Assembly: GCA_049603835.1 (NCBI GenBank)
Contig: JBMYSZ010000019.1
Coordinates: 1 to 64,000, forward strand
Reading direction: 5' to 3'
Source of the DNA: Mangrovicoccus sp049603835
GTDB lineage: Bacteria > Pseudomonadota > Alphaproteobacteria > Rhodobacterales > Rhodobacteraceae
DNA length: 64,000 nt
Below, in pieces: positions 42,372-51,129 of this stretch. The translations under genes were made by a program, and so were the position numbers. The stretch's first letter is position 1. The number at the start of each line of letters is the position of its first letter. Below the pieces are notes generated by a model. It did no database searches. It was given only the letters and a program-made list of their open reading frames with translations, and was not told the origin of the DNA.

Positions 42372-42722
42372 ATGCCTAGCTGGCCAGATGGCATTCCGTT
42401 TTGCCCCATGGGGGGAACCTACAGTGAAGAGCCGGGTGATGCGGTGCTGCGCACAGAATTCGATGCTGGCCCCGCCAAAACGCGGCGCAGGTTCACTGCG
42501 GTGCCGACCAGTATGCGGTTTTCGTTGCCGTGGTTGAGCCACGTAGAATATGCGCAATTCCGCGCATGGTTTGAGGACGATCTATTGCACGGTGCGTTAG
42601 CATTTGACGCGGATCATCCCCTAACTGGCGAGCTGCGCAGCTTTAGGTTCCGTCAGCCTTTTCGCGCCAATGCGCTAGGGAAACACATGGTGGTGCAGCT
42701 GGAATTGGAGATGTTGCCATGA
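42372..42722 (+). CDS. Minor tail protein
   Basis: The 116-residue product starts PSWPDGIPFCPMGGTYSEEPGDAVLRTEFDAGPAKTRRRFTA, and ends RQPFRANALGKHMVVQLELEMLP. It occupies the lambda M position after the tape measure and ahead of the L-like gene. I expect a distal tail connector. ATG at 42372 follows the tape stop; overlap of 4 bases with the next gene. Confidence 0.75.
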   Translation: MPSWPDGIPFCPMGGTYSEEPGDAVLRTEFDAGPAKTRRRFTAVPTSMRFSLPWLSHVEYAQFRAWFEDDLLHGALAFDADHPLTGELRSFRFRQPFRANALGKHMVVQLELEMLP

Positions 42723-43192
42723 GATCAACGCTTAGCACGCAAATGCTCTCTGCAATGCACTCTGAGGCCTCTGGGGAGGTGATTTTGCCACTTGTGAAAC
42801 TAACGCAAGCCGATTGGACCAATGCGATTTGCATTGTGCCAAATTGGCAGCCGGTCACACATCAGGCAGAGGAATATCAGCCTTTGGCCTTCGAAATTGA
42901 TATGCCGGATGAGGAAGAAGGCATTGTTCCCGTCATTGAGTGGCGGGCCGATAATGTGGATCGGCGGTTGGTTGAAGCGTTGCGCCAGGTGCGCGGGATC
43001 GTGCAAGCGCGAATTGTTTGGGTGCTGGCGTCAAGTCCTGAGATTATTGAGATTGGCCCCCTGAATGTCGAGTTACGGGCGGCGCAGTACAACGCGCAGC
43101 AAATCAGCGGCACAATGGGGGTCGAACCGATCCTGGAAATGCAGTTCGGCCATTTGGTAATGAACCCGAAAAACGCGCCCGCTCTGTTTTGA
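42719..43192 (+). CDS. Minor tail protein, DUF1833 family
   Basis: The 157-residue product has LPLVKLTQADWTNAICIVPNWQPVTHQAEEYQPLAFEIDMPDEEEGIVP and ends in MGVEPILEMQFGHLVMNPKNAPALF, typical of DUF1833. Members sit at the lambda L position, at the tail tip, often with a metal site. Overlaps the NlpC/P60 gene start. Confidence 0.85.
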   Translation: MRSTLSTQMLSAMHSEASGEVILPLVKLTQADWTNAICIVPNWQPVTHQAEEYQPLAFEIDMPDEEEGIVPVIEWRADNVDRRLVEALRQVRGIVQARIVWVLASSPEIIEIGPLNVELRAAQYNAQQISGTMGVEPILEMQFGHLVMNPKNAPALF

Positions 43193-43569
43193 TGTGGACT
43201 GATGAGTGGATTGGCCTGCCCTATCAATCACTTGGTAGGGGACCGGAAAGCTATGACTGCCTAGGGCTATTCCTGGCGGTGCAGAGGGCTCGCTACGGTC
43301 GGATCTTGCCTGATCCGTTATGCACTATGAGCGAGGCCGCGCGACGGCGGATTGTGGATGCCAGTATGCCGTTGTGGCGGCGAGTGGATCACGCGCAAGA
43401 GGGTGATGCGGTGCTGTTTCGGGTGCGCGGGATGGTGCTGCATGTTGGGCTCGCTCTGGGGCCTCAGTTGATGCTGCATGTTGAGGATGAGGCCGCGTCA
43501 GTGATTGAGGATTTTGCGTCAGTGACTTGGGGGCAGAGGCTTGAAGGAATTTACACCTATGCGGGATAA
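43192..43569 (+). CDS. Tail assembly NlpC/P60-type peptidase
   Basis: The 125-residue protein has a Cys23-His84-His96 catalytic set: YDCLGLFLAVQRA, then MVLHVGLALGPQLMLHVED. This is the gpK-type NlpC/P60 domain that opens peptidoglycan at the tail tip. The ATG at 43192 overlaps the DUF1833 stop. It overlaps the tip gene by 11 bases. Confidence 0.85.
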   Translation: MWTDEWIGLPYQSLGRGPESYDCLGLFLAVQRARYGRILPDPLCTMSEAARRRIVDASMPLWRRVDHAQEGDAVLFRVRGMVLHVGLALGPQLMLHVEDEAASVIEDFASVTWGQRLEGIYTYAG

Positions 43570-46500
43570 CTCCTTCGAGTTGGTTACGCAGCCCAACTAT
43601 TTCAGGACCGAGGGTGTTGAGCATCGATTTGTAAATGTTGGCGCGTCCATCGCTGATTTGGTGGCGTTGTCGGGCATCCCCGAGCGCTATCATGGCGATT
43701 TGCAGGTTGTGGTGAGCAAAGGGACTGAGGTTACACCTATCCCTATTGCGCACTGGTCGCGTGTGCGCCCTGCGCAGGGCGCGCATGTGCATATCTATCC
43801 TGCTGTTGAGGGACGCGCGGCAGCGGTGATTGTTTCGGCAGTCCTGCCTAAAGTAGCTGCTTTGGCTGCGGGCGCGTTGTTTGCCACTGGAACGCTTGGG
43901 TTCGGGATTGCCTTTGCGGCCTTCACTATTGTCGGTGTACTGGTGGTAAATGCCCTGATCCCGCCCCCGTCCACAGCCGCATCCGCGTCCGCGTCCAGGG
44001 TGAGCTCGCGAACGCAAGATGATCCTAACTTTACGATCACGGGATCTTCCAACACCGAAAACCGCTATGGGATTTATCCCGTCGTGCTCGGACGCCATCA
44101 AATGTATCCGCCAAAAACGGCGCGTGGTTATACTGATGGCAAGGGTGAGAATATCTACTATCGGGGGCGTTACACATTTGGATATGGGCCGGTGGCCTTG
44201 GAAAGCCTACGTATCGGATCAACGCCGATCACAGAAATGCAGGGCGTGGAACTTGAGTTTCTCAATGTTGATCGGGGTCAGACGCTGGCTCGCATGCCTG
44301 AGCTTGCGCCTTTGGTTCGTGCTTGGCGTTCCGGCACTGGTCGGTTGACGCTTTATCCAGATGATATTGCCGAGGATTCCGAACAGGCGCGGTTGCGCCA
44401 GAATGCACGCGTGGTGCGCACCACGCGCGACCGCGCGGTATCGGTTTCTGTCGATGTGACCTTTCAGGGATTGGTTCGTTTCAACGATAAGAACAACAAA
44501 GAGGTTCGGCGTGTGCGGATTGGCTACCGTTACCGCGCTGTTGGTGGTGGCTGGGTAGATATCGGTTCCGAGGAATATAGCGGCGCAACCACGGCATCGC
44601 TTCGGTTCACAAAGACAATCCCTCTGCCCGCGCCTGGCGAATATGACATTGAAGTTAGGCGTATCAGCGAGGATAGCGAAGAGGCGGCAATTCGGGACGA
44701 TGCTTACCTGACAGCCATTCGCTCGGTCCAGGCGGGCGCGCTGCCCAGTCATCCCGAGATTGCGGAAGTTGCCGTGCGTATCAAGGCCAGTGATCAGTTG
44801 AATGGTCAGTTGGACAGTTTGAATGCTGTAGTGCAGCAAATGGCACCTGTTTGGACGGGCAAAGGATGGACTTCGCCAAAACCCGTGCGCCATCCTGCTT
44901 GGATTTATGCGCGGGCGCTTATGGGGCCGATGGTGAGTTCGCCGGTGGGCGCGGAGCGGCTGCAATTGGCTGACCTAAAGGCCTGGGCGGATGATGAGCC
45001 GCACTGGACCTGCGATATGGTTGTGGATCAGCCTTCTCAGGCTGGCGAGATCTTAGACCTAATTTGTGCAGCAGGCCGCGCGAGGCGCACGTTACGTGAT
45101 CTGAAATACTCGGTGATCCGCGATGGTGGCGCAGGCCCTGTCATCCAGCAATTTACACCACGCAATTCTTGGGGATTTCAGGGGGAGATCATATTTCCCA
45201 AGGAAATTCATGGATTTCGCGTGCGCTGTGTCTCTGAGCGGTTGGATTGGCAGCAAGATGAGATCGTTGTTTATGCCGATGGCTATCACGCAAGCAATGC
45301 AACCGAATTCGAGACGCTAGATTTGCGCGGCGTTGTCATAAGCGAATCTGACACTACAGGGGGCAATGCGTGGCGTCTGGGCCGCTATCATCTGGCTCAG
45401 GCAATTTTGCGTCCAGAGTCATTTGAATGGCAATGCGATATTGACCATCTGCGGGTGAATATGGGCGACAAGGTGCGTCTCGTGCATGACGTGCCCTTGA
45501 TTGGCGTTGGCGCAGGCCGCATCCGTCAGTTGGAAATCAATGCAGACGGCACATTGGCCCGGTTGGTTTTGGATGAATTGATCTCGGCCGAGGATGGGCT
45601 CTATCGCCTGTGCCTGCGCACGAAAACAGGCGGAGAGGTGGTATTCAGTGCTACACCTCCTGTGTCGTTTGAAGGTATCTGGACTGTTTCGCTCGGCCAG
45701 AAAGTTCCTGCGGCGGGTGTCCAGGTGGGTGATCTGGTTAGCGTTGAGCAAATGACGCAGGAAAGCATGGAGGTGCTGATTACTTCCATTCGTCACAACG
45801 GCGATCTGAAAGCAACCCTAACTGGCGTACCTGCCGCGCCTGCGGTGTTGCAGGCCGATAGCGACGCCATCCCACCCTATGTGCCGAATATCACTAAGGT
45901 GATGCCGCGCGAAGCTCTGTTGCCGTCTCGGCCAGTGGTGCAATCCGTTATCCCAACAGTGCTTTATGGCCCCGCGCGTGTCGTGGCGCGGGTCAAGATC
46001 GCGGAATATGATCGCTTTGATATGGAGAAATATCACGTTTCTCTCACTGCGCCGTCTGGCGGTGAAACAATTCTCGGGCCGTTTAACTCGGGTGAGTTTG
46101 ATCTGCCTCTATCTTCATTTGGTATTCATCGGGCAAATATTCGCCGTGAGAATAAAAAAGCTCTGATTTCAGCGATTACCGAGATCGATGTGGATTGGTC
46201 GCTCTCGTTAACGCGCCCGCGTGATGTGGAACGGTTCCGGGCAGATGTTGTGGGGAACCACGTCACACTGACCTGGGCTGCTGATGATCCCCTGGCAAAG
46301 CACTATGAGGTGCGCCATTTGCCAATGGGCAATGATGGTGGCTGGGCTCAGGCGATTTCCGTTGCGTCGGATGTGCAAGGTGGTGCAGTAACGGTTCCTC
46401 TTTTGGGAGGGCGGTTCTTGATCCGCGCTATCGGTCATTGGGGGCAGCAAAGCGCGAACGCCTCTTTGGTGGAGATTTCCAACAGCAATGTCTTTGGCCT

Positions 46501-47266
46501 CAATGTTGTCAAAACACTGACAGAACATCCTGCGTTTGAAGGTGTAAAAACCAAAAATTTGGTTCATGCTAAGGATCGGTTGTTTTTGACAACTGATACA
46601 ACCCTTTCCGAATGGCCGGCGCTTTCCGAGGTCGGAAAACTCGGAACCTATGGCGGCGTAGCCAAGGCGGGTGAATATGCACTCTCTGAGGTGGTTGATC
46701 TGACGGCGGTCTATGTTTCGCGGGTGAGTGCCGATATTCATGCCTCGGAATATCTCAGTGATTTTCGCCTATCCAGTTGGCCTAATCTATCCGCAATTGA
46801 CGGCATTGCTGGTTCAGTTGATGAGGGCGTTTGGGGTGTGAGGCTCATGATGCAATCCACGCTGGATGATCCTGGGGGCGCACAGGCGAATTGGACGGAT
46901 TGGCAAGAGTTCCGAGCGGGCGATTATGAATCGCGCGGGTATCGTTTCAAACTGATCGTGGAAAGCTCTGATCCCAAAGTTCAAGTGATCGTGCAGCGAT
47001 TGGTTGTCTCTATTGATATGCCAGATAGGGTGGACGGAGCCAGTGAGGTGCCGTGCCCACCCGAAGGCATTTATGTGGCATTTCAGCCGCCGTTCAAAGA
47101 GCGGCCTGCAATCACGATCACCGGCCAGGAGCTGCCATCTGGCTTTGTGGAAAAGCGCACGCAAGTCAGTGCGCAGGGCTTTCATATGCAATTCGTCGAT
47201 TCAGCAGAGCAAGGTGTGAATTGCACTTTTGATTGGGTTGCAAAGGGCTACGGGCGCGAAACCTAA
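43559..47266 (+). CDS. Tail tip / host specificity protein (gpJ-like)
   Basis: The 1235-residue protein is the tail hub and receptor-binding platform. It starts MRDNSFELVTQPNYF; residues about 90-140 are two hydrophobic stretches like the gpI part (AALAAGALFATGTLGFGIAF). Then come the phage tail-hub beta core (RNSWGFQGEIIFPKEIHGFRV) and later Ig/fibronectin-III-like segments (DVVGNHVTLTWAADDPLAKHYEVRH). Fusion of lambda I-like and J-like functions is inferred. The ATG at 43559 lies inside the previous gene's end. Confidence 0.9.
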   Translation: MRDNSFELVTQPNYFRTEGVEHRFVNVGASIADLVALSGIPERYHGDLQVVVSKGTEVTPIPIAHWSRVRPAQGAHVHIYPAVEGRAAAVIVSAVLPKVAALAAGALFATGTLGFGIAFAAFTIVGVLVVNALIPPPSTAASASASRVSSRTQDDPNFTITGSSNTENRYGIYPVVLGRHQMYPPKTARGYTDGKGENIYYRGRYTFGYGPVALESLRIGSTPITEMQGVELEFLNVDRGQTLARMPELAPLVRAWRSGTGRLTLYPDDIAEDSEQARLRQNARVVRTTRDRAVSVSVDVTFQGLVRFNDKNNKEVRRVRIGYRYRAVGGGWVDIGSEEYSGATTASLRFTKTIPLPAPGEYDIEVRRISEDSEEAAIRDDAYLTAIRSVQAGALPSHPEIAEVAVRIKASDQLNGQLDSLNAVVQQMAPVWTGKGWTSPKPVRHPAWIYARALMGPMVSSPVGAERLQLADLKAWADDEPHWTCDMVVDQPSQAGEILDLICAAGRARRTLRDLKYSVIRDGGAGPVIQQFTPRNSWGFQGEIIFPKEIHGFRVRCVSERLDWQQDEIVVYADGYHASNATEFETLDLRGVVISESDTTGGNAWRLGRYHLAQAILRPESFEWQCDIDHLRVNMGDKVRLVHDVPLIGVGAGRIRQLEINADGTLARLVLDELISAEDGLYRLCLRTKTGGEVVFSATPPVSFEGIWTVSLGQKVPAAGVQVGDLVSVEQMTQESMEVLITSIRHNGDLKATLTGVPAAPAVLQADSDAIPPYVPNITKVMPREALLPSRPVVQSVIPTVLYGPARVVARVKIAEYDRFDMEKYHVSLTAPSGGETILGPFNSGEFDLPLSSFGIHRANIRRENKKALISAITEIDVDWSLSLTRPRDVERFRADVVGNHVTLTWAADDPLAKHYEVRHLPMGNDGGWAQAISVASDVQGGAVTVPLLGGRFLIRAIGHWGQQSANASLVEISNSNVFGLNVVKTLTEHPAFEGVKTKNLVHAKDRLFLTTDTTLSEWPALSEVGKLGTYGGVAKAGEYALSEVVDLTAVYVSRVSADIHASEYLSDFRLSSWPNLSAIDGIAGSVDEGVWGVRLMMQSTLDDPGGAQANWTDWQEFRAGDYESRGYRFKLIVESSDPKVQVIVQRLVVSIDMPDRVDGASEVPCPPEGIYVAFQPPFKERPAITITGQELPSGFVEKRTQVSAQGFHMQFVDSAEQGVNCTFDWVAKGYGRET

Positions 47267-47275
47267 GAGGAAAAC

Positions 47276-48022
47276 ATGACACAATTTGCTTTACCGGACA
47301 TCCTTGCCGATGATCCGAATGGCCTACAATTAGCTGAAATATTGAACAATTTCAATGCGGCGCTGCTATCGGCCCATTCTGGTCCCGAGCGTCCTGAATA
47401 TGCGGTCGCGGGAACTTTATGGTATAAAGTTGTCGATGACACAAAAACACTTCATGTTTTTGATGGTACTACAGACGTCCCAATACCCTTGGGGCAAGAA
47501 TTTATTGATCACATCGCAAATACCGAGAACCCACATTCACTGACTCTTTCTCAGTTAGGCATGACGGGTTCTGTTGCGTTCTTTGCTATGCCATCTGCGC
47601 CATCCGGTTGGCTCAAAGCCAATGGGGCAGAGCTATCGCGCGAAACCTATAGCGATCTGTTTGCAGCAATTGGCACATCCTTTGGGGAGGGTGACGGTGT
47701 AGCCACCTTCAATGTGCCAGACCTTCGGGGTGAATTCATTCGCGGCCTAGATGACGGGCGCGGTGTGGATACCGGGCGCGTGCTCGGCACATGGCAGGCA
47801 GAAGATTGGAAATCTTTCTGGATGAAGAACACGCTTTCAAACGTCGAAACAGGTTACAGTCACGGCAGCGTTTGGATGGGGAAAAATGTCACGCCTGAGG
47901 ATTATGTCGGAAACCTCTTTGCTGGCTACTGGTCAAAGCCGTCTGCCGCTATCGGAACGCGCTGGAATACCGAAGAGAACCGCCCGCGTAACATCGCGTT
48001 GCTCCCTTGCATCAAATATTAA
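47276..48022 (+). CDS. Tail fibre protein with collar domain
   Basis: The 248-residue product has a short N-terminal attachment part, the ENPHSLTLSQLGMTGSVAFFAMPSAPSGWLKANGAELSRETYSDLFAAIGTSFGEGDGVATFNVPDLRGEF collar signature in the middle, and a C-terminal RWNTEENRPRNIALLPCIKY. The collar domain is a receptor-binding or docking unit of phage tail fibres. The gene follows the tip gene by 9 bases and precedes a fibre-assembly-like gene. Confidence 0.9.
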   Translation: MTQFALPDILADDPNGLQLAEILNNFNAALLSAHSGPERPEYAVAGTLWYKVVDDTKTLHVFDGTTDVPIPLGQEFIDHIANTENPHSLTLSQLGMTGSVAFFAMPSAPSGWLKANGAELSRETYSDLFAAIGTSFGEGDGVATFNVPDLRGEFIRGLDDGRGVDTGRVLGTWQAEDWKSFWMKNTLSNVETGYSHGSVWMGKNVTPEDYVGNLFAGYWSKPSAAIGTRWNTEENRPRNIALLPCIKY

Positions 48023-48034
48023 CAGAGGCGCAGA

Positions 48035-48748
48035 ATGGATATTTTTAATTTCGACCGCAAGTTAGGTGGCTATCTGGGGCCGTCAAAAGCGGATAGATCC
48101 CCGCTGGATGGTGAATGGCTCATTCCTGCGTTTGCAACCAAAACGCCGCCTCCTGATGTTCCAGATGGGAAAATCGCCGTGTTCAAAGACGGCGAGTGGG
48201 CAGTTCTAGAAAATAATCTTGGGCGAGAATACTGGCTGGCCGACGGGTCGCGGTATGTGGTTCGCGAATATGGCGAGTTGGTTCCTTCTGATGCGTTTTT
48301 CGAAGAGCCCGATCTGCGGTCAATCGAAGAGATTGTGGGTGACGCGCTGGCGCTAGTCGATCAGCGTCACGCAGAGTGCATTCGCCTATTGACGGACAAC
48401 GCCACCATCGAAGAGCGCGACACTTGGAAGATGAAGGAAGAGGCAGCACGCGCCGTCATCTCTGGCACCGCAACCGAGGGTCAGCAAGCTATGATTGCGC
48501 TTGAGGCCGATGGGGCTGGTCTTGCTCCCGAAAACTTGGCCCAGGTCATTGTTCAAAAGGCTGAAAGCTATCAAAAACTGATTGGCATGACCGCTGGCCT
48601 GCGTGCGAAAGCGCGCAACGCTATCAAATCTTTGCAGGGTTCCGCGTCCGAAAAGGAGCAGTTGAATATTGCATTGGCGGATCTACTGGCTGGCGTTGAT
48701 AGCGAAGTGCAAGCAACCGTTGCAGCATGGAAGGCTGGCAACATCTGA
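48035..48748 (+). CDS. Tail fibre assembly-like protein
   Basis: The 237-residue product begins MDIFNFDRKLGGYLGPSKADRSPLDGEWLIPAFATKTPPP, continues PDGKIAVFKDGEWAVLENNLGREYW in the style of Tfa/DUF4376 fibre chaperones, and ends in a long helical part (QQAMIALEADGAGLAPENLAQVIVQK). It probably helps the preceding fibre trimerise. Its size fits but the C-terminal half is not conserved in families I recognise. Confidence 0.7.
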   Translation: MDIFNFDRKLGGYLGPSKADRSPLDGEWLIPAFATKTPPPDVPDGKIAVFKDGEWAVLENNLGREYWLADGSRYVVREYGELVPSDAFFEEPDLRSIEEIVGDALALVDQRHAECIRLLTDNATIEERDTWKMKEEAARAVISGTATEGQQAMIALEADGAGLAPENLAQVIVQKAESYQKLIGMTAGLRAKARNAIKSLQGSASEKEQLNIALADLLAGVDSEVQATVAAWKAGNI

Positions 48749-48770
48749 TCAGCGGATAAATGAGGCAGGC

Positions 48771-48799
48771 AGCGCGTTCCCATTGGGGCGCGCTTTTTT
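48771..48799 (+). terminator. Rho-independent terminator after the tail genes
   Basis: AGCGCG (48771-48776) pairs with CGCGCT (48789-48794), with a 12-base loop, and is followed by six T. It lies 22 bases after the fibre-assembly stop and just ahead of the holin-like gene. Confidence 0.7.
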
Positions 48800-48819
48800 C
48801 ATGGGCAAAAGGCGGGCAA

Positions 48820-49227
48820 ATGATCGGTAGATTATTCGATGCGGGGGTGCAGGCAATCGCTTGGCAATCACCTGTACTTTTGGCGCAGGCAGCAAGCGCG
48901 GCGGTGGTGGCGGCAGCGCCCAGTGTGCCAGGAATTGAGATGCTGGCCGAGGTGCAGGATGAGCTTGCCATCTTAGTGTTTAGCGGCGTCGCGGGAGCAT
49001 TCGCCAAGGCCGTAATGTTTCCCCAAAAGGGGTGGCGCAACCGCGCGATTTACGGCTTTTCCAGTGCGATCTCGGCAGTGTTCTTGGGCGGCTTGCTTGG
49101 CGCTATTGCGGCCAATTTTGGCGCTCAGGATGTGTATGCATTCCTTGCATCGGGTTTCTTGACAGGGTTCGCGGGCCGTGAGGGGATCACCGCCATACAG
49201 ATTAAATTGTTGGGGAAACAGTCATGA
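48820..49227 (+). CDS. Holin-like membrane protein
   Basis: The 135-residue product from the ATG at 48820 (MIGRLFDAGVQAIAWQS) has three membrane segments: AILVFSGVAGAFAKAV, YGFSSAISAVFLGGLLGAIA and VYAFLASGFLTGFAG. This matches phage holins of type Gene-transfer/Phage_holin_3-like. It forms part of the lysis cassette with the next gene. The open frame extends upstream through the terminator stem, which I reject. Overlaps the next gene by 4 bases. Confidence 0.7.
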   Translation: MIGRLFDAGVQAIAWQSPVLLAQAASAAVVAAAPSVPGIEMLAEVQDELAILVFSGVAGAFAKAVMFPQKGWRNRAIYGFSSAISAVFLGGLLGAIAANFGAQDVYAFLASGFLTGFAGREGITAIQIKLLGKQS

Positions 49228-49505
49228 TCAGCAACTGGGTGTTGATCGTCGCGCTTATATGCATTGTGGCCTGTTCCTGGAACCTGGCGCAGCAAAATGT
49301 AATCGGCAAGGAGCCGTTCGCGCGATTGATTGGCCTGAGTTATGGAGTGATCTCTGTTGGCGCTATGGGTTGGCTGGTATCGCCCGTATTGCCGATAGAT
49401 ATTCACCCGCTCACCGTCTTGGCCGCAGGCTTTGCTATCAATTTGGTCCTGATCACGATCAGGCTTAACCGATTATACGAGGGCCCATCCCAAACCTTGG
49501 ACTGA
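49224..49505 (+). CDS. Small three-segment membrane protein of the lysis cassette
   Basis: The 93-residue protein has hydrophobic stretches at about residues 4-20 (NWVLIVALICIVACSW), 38-55 and 63-82 (VLAAGFAINLVLITI). It is coupled to the holin-like gene and is the last phage gene. It may be an antiholin or second holin. No family recognised. No endolysin gene follows it. Confidence 0.65.
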   Translation: MISNWVLIVALICIVACSWNLAQQNVIGKEPFARLIGLSYGVISVGAMGWLVSPVLPIDIHPLTVLAAGFAINLVLITIRLNRLYEGPSQTLD

Positions 49506-50120
49506 TTGTAGACAACACTGCCTCAGGCGCGCCTGTGGTCGGTGGTTAATCCGAACCCGCCTTTTCGGCATGTTGGCGCTATAGCCGATCAGAGCCCATC
49601 TCGGGCGTTCGTGGGTCATGCAGCATTGGTCTAGGGGGGGCGGGGAGCGGTCGTTCGCCGCGGAGACAATCGATTACACAGCAAAGATAGAAGTCGACAT
49701 TCAGTGTGGACTAGGAAGGAAGTGGATCTGAGGCGCTGCACGACGGCACCGAGCCTCATTTTCCGAATGTGCAAGGTGCTCGATAGACAGCTTCGACGTC
49801 ACGGCCGCGAGTGCAGCAGGGTGTTTCATTTGGATCGAGACGCGGGCCGCCGCAGCGCACGGAAACCTGGATACGATGCTGATATAGCGAACAATCCGCT
49901 CACCCAGCCGGCCTGGATGCGCGTACTTGACCACAGCGACCCGTTTGAGCAGGTCCATTCCGGCCTGCGCCTATCTGAGCGAATTGACTGGGATGGCCTT
50001 AAGTACCGCGTCGGTAGGCATTTCCATCACTCAGTCTTGCTACGAAGCACTTCAGGAACTCAATTATAGTTGTCAAGGCCCTTCCCGAACAGGTAGGGAG
50101 GGAAAGACGAGGGAGACGAT
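49506..50120. other. Spacer between phage late genes and defence genes
   Basis: About 615 bases with no confident gene. A 12-bp palindrome CAGGCGCGCCTG lies at 49524-49535. A minus-strand frame at 49701-49958 (85 codons, MDLLKRVAVVKYAHPGRLGER) is open but I recognise nothing and treat it as doubtful. No second copy of the tRNA-Lys 3' end is seen here, so the phage alone has no right att site at this point. Base composition starts to rise, marking a junction. Confidence 0.4.
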
Positions 50121-51119
50121 ATGGCACGCGGCGAACTGATGAAAAAGCTCATAACGAGCTACGGTCGGGATGATAAATTCCGTACCGTATTCGAGCAGAT
50201 CATCGGCGAGGAGGAGCGAAAGGGCAATCGAGTGCTCGCCGGCTCTCTGCGCAAGTCTCTCGATCACCTCGGCGAAGGTGCGACCCAAAGGGCTCCTTCA
50301 AGCAAGCTGCTGCCCTTCCCGGACGAGGCACGCGATTTCATCCAGCGGGTGGAGCCGCAGCGCACACCCGCCGAGCTTCACCTGTCGCATGAGAATACAG
50401 AACTTTTCGCCGGCATCATCCGCGAGTTCCGGCAGGCGGACCGCCTGCACCGCCATGGTCTCGAGGTACGCTCCAAGCTTCTCTTCTGCGGCCCGCCCGG
50501 CACGGGTAAGACCATGTGCGCGGAGGTGTTCGCCGGTGAGCTGGGGCTACCCTTTTTCCACGTACGCCTCGACAGCCTCGTTTCGTCATATCTGGGTGAG
50601 ACGGCCACCAACATCCGTAGGACCTTCGAGTTCGCACGGCGCCAGCCTTGCGTCCTATTTTTCGACGAGTTTGACGCGCTTGCGCGCTCGCGGGAGGAGG
50701 CGACCGAAACCGGTGAATTGCGCCGTGTGGTCAACAGCCTACTAATGTTCATTGAGCAGATTGAGCCCGGCGGGTTTCTGATCGCCGCGACGAACCTCGC
50801 GGGCCAGCTTGATCAGGCAATTTGGCGGAGATTCGACGAGGTGGTCTGGTTCGATCTACCCAACGTGCAGATGATCGAAGCCTATCTGAGCCACGCTTTC
50901 CGCAACGTGGCGACTTCTATCGATCCGGCTACCTATGTCGATCGCCTGACGGGTTGTTCCTATGCAGAACTGGCTCGGATCACCCAACAAGCGATCAAGC
51001 TGTCGATCCTGGATGGCAACACGGGTGTGACAGACGGTCACTTACGCTCAGCCCTGCGCAATTCCGAACGCCGGCGCGCGAGGGCTTGCGAAGGTGGTGC
51101 GGGCACCACTTCCGTATAG
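50121..51119 (+). CDS. ietA: AAA+ ATPase of an IetAS-type defence module
   Basis: The 332-residue protein has an N-terminal helical part (1-95) and one AAA ATPase domain: Walker A GPPGTGKT (124-131), Walker B VLFFDEFDAL (178-187), sensor-1 IAATN (Asn225) and an arginine region WRRFDEVVWFD. The fold is like Vps4/FtsH-type AAA. Together with the adjoining subtilisin-like gene it matches the ATPase-protease pair reported as anti-phage system IetAS (Gao_Iet). A ribosome site GAGGGAG is close to the ATG. GC is high (65% in a sampled line). Confidence 0.8.
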   Translation: MARGELMKKLITSYGRDDKFRTVFEQIIGEEERKGNRVLAGSLRKSLDHLGEGATQRAPSSKLLPFPDEARDFIQRVEPQRTPAELHLSHENTELFAGIIREFRQADRLHRHGLEVRSKLLFCGPPGTGKTMCAEVFAGELGLPFFHVRLDSLVSSYLGETATNIRRTFEFARRQPCVLFFDEFDALARSREEATETGELRRVVNSLLMFIEQIEPGGFLIAATNLAGQLDQAIWRRFDEVVWFDLPNVQMIEAYLSHAFRNVATSIDPATYVDRLTGCSYAELARITQQAIKLSILDGNTGVTDGHLRSALRNSERRRARACEGGAGTTSV

Positions 51120-51129
51120 GAACCAGGGG

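Noticed and set aside
30104..43569. A chromosomal gene transfer agent cluster
   Set aside because: The order of portal, protease, capsid and tail genes is similar to RcGTA, but int, xis, repressor, operators, an origin, HNH and att repeats are present. That is a prophage.
49701..49958. Minus-strand 85-codon frame in the phage-defence spacer
   Set aside because: No recognised family, no convincing ribosome site, and a single open frame of this size is expected by chance here.
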